A stretch of DNA of 49,815 bases from NCBI GenBank assembly GCA_029265075.1, contig JAJUJZ010000007.1, positions 1-49,815 on the forward strand, in the 5' to 3' direction. The notes under the pieces are model-generated. The model was not told the DNA's origin and did not search any database. It saw only the letters and a list, made by a program, of their open reading frames with translations. How positions within the stretch are numbered: the stretch's first letter is position 1; each line of letters starts with the position of its first letter. The stretch is from Gammaproteobacteria bacterium (GTDB taxonomy: Bacteria; Pseudomonadota; Gammaproteobacteria; Pseudomonadales; CAMLJR01). Position numbers and translations under genes: made by a program. Positions 49,439 to 49,815 of the stretch are shown here, in pieces.

Positions 49439-49706
49439 GGGTAAACTCCGCTCGCGACGCGACGGCGCCGACGTTGCTGCGCATGATCTCAAAAAAGGGG
49501 CGATGAGCAAAAGCCTGAACTCAGCCGCGGCCTGATCCCGGCAAGCGCGAATCTGGCTGAATCGCCAGACAAGCCGCCTTACGGAACAGCGCATGTTGGT
49601 CATGTGAATGGCCGGCGCTTGTCCGGTGATGCTGCCCGCCCTTCGCGGACAGCCGCGTAGCGGCTGATTTGGTTTCTGCGTTCTCGCCTGTTTTTTTGTT
49701 GCAAAG
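49439..49706. other. spacer between the rRNA operon and class-1 leuA
   Basis: About 270 bp without a supported gene. On the minus strand it holds a 6-bp hairpin (49651-49665, AGCCGC-gta-GCGGCT), a long-range GGCGAT/ATCGCC pairing (49561-49566 with 49499-49504) just before a T6 run (49491-49496), and an open frame continuous with leuA. The T6 run with a distant stem could be a weak leader terminator. No leucine-rich leader peptide like that at 20643 is seen. Confidence 0.5.
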
Positions 49707-49707
49707 T

Positions 49708-49739
49708 AAAAAGGCCCACCCGATTGGGTGAGCCTTTTT
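49708..49739 (-). terminator. intrinsic terminator of the rRNA operon
   Basis: A 14-bp stem (49708-49721 with 49726-49739, loop GATT) ends in five A/T pairs. The single C-A mismatch on the plus strand is a G-U pair in minus-strand RNA, so it serves the rRNA transcript, ending in TTTTT, about 6 bases past the 5S end. Confidence 0.92.
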
Positions 49740-49744
49740 GATTT

Positions 49745-49815
49745 AGCGCCTGGCGATGACCTACTCTCGCATGGGGAGGCCCCACACTACCATCGGCGAT
49801 GACGCGTTTCACTGC
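49745..49815 (-). rRNA. rrf: 5S ribosomal RNA, 3' part (continues past the right edge)
   Basis: Read on the minus strand this is GTGAAACGCGTCATCGCCGA, then TGGTAGTGTGGGGCCTCCCC, then ATGCGAGAGTAGGTCATCGC, ending CAGGCGC, the 3' two-thirds of a gammaproteobacterial 5S rRNA (compare E. coli TGGTAGTGTGGGG and GAGAGTAGG). The 5' part and the 23S and 16S genes lie outside the window. The exact 3' end is at 49745 or 49746. Confidence 0.95.

Noticed and set aside
49439-49603. 55-codon N-terminal extension of the class-1 LeuA
   Set aside because: Arg/Cys-rich and unlike any LeuA N-terminus; the family starts at MSKDQ, which has its own ribosome site.

Overview
The window is GC-rich chromosomal DNA from a gammaproteobacterium. 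It carries almost only housekeeping genes, in blocks that match Pseudomonas-type and related marine gammaproteobacterial gene orders: rpoE-rseA-rseC-lepA-lepB next to nadB, dcd-apbC beside metG-rsxABCDGE, purM-purN-DUF3108 opposite DUF2066-hda, and holD-rimI. I see no insertion sequence, prophage, CRISPR array or tRNA gene. Genus cannot be settled by eye; a lineage near Pseudomonadales or the marine OM60-like or Steroidobacter-like groups is an inference.

Layout. 1-4.4 kb (minus): the sigma-E operon rpoE-rseA-rseC followed by lepA and the start of lepB, with no rseB and no mucD. A good sigma-E promoter lies in front of rpoE. 4.6-9.7 kb: nadB, convergent ygfX/sdhE, divergent ygfZ, an HDOD protein and ung. 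9.8-12.9 kb (plus): a methyltransferase, a PAP2 phosphatase, a glycosyltransferase and a DUF2959 lipoprotein. 13-15.3 kb (minus): an Arg/Lys/Orn decarboxylase. 15.7-20.4 kb (plus): three small or poorly known genes, then a two-subunit pyruvate carboxylase. 20.5-22.5 kb: a class-2 type leuA behind what reads as a ribosome-mediated leucine attenuator, with two leucine-rich leader reading frames in tandem. 22.6-28.1 kb: cardiolipin synthase, then a minus-strand run of PilZ, sppA, DUF2069, wrbA and arsC-like genes. 28.1-30.9 kb (plus): yihY, a TlpA-like lipoprotein, acylphosphatase and a secreted protein with five CX7C cysteine pairs. 31-34 kb (minus): an OmpA-family porin, hda and DUF2066. 34.1-36.6 kb: purM-purN-DUF3108. 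36.6-38.4 kb (minus): dcd and apbC. 38.6-46.3 kb (plus): metG and a complete rsxABCDGE electron-transport operon. 46.3-49.4 kb (minus): a small unknown gene, rimI, a divergent holD and a second, class-1 type leuA. 49.7-49.8 kb (minus): a strong terminator and the 3' part of a 5S rRNA, so an rRNA operon continues beyond the right edge.

How the genes fit together. Envelope stress and export (rpoE, rseA, lepB, sppA), redox and Fe-S maintenance (rsx, rseC, ygfZ, sdhE, apbC) and central biosynthesis (nadB, purMN, leuA twice, pyruvate carboxylase) dominate. RseC and the Rsx complex belong to the same SoxR-reducing functional set. Pyruvate carboxylase replenishes oxaloacetate, while both LeuA enzymes draw on acetyl-CoA and 2-ketoisovalerate. 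The most notable signals are regulatory or small: the leuA leader region, the CX7C protein, the missing rseB, the structured convergent spacer at 12.9-13.0 kb, and the two unrelated-looking LeuA forms within 27 kb.
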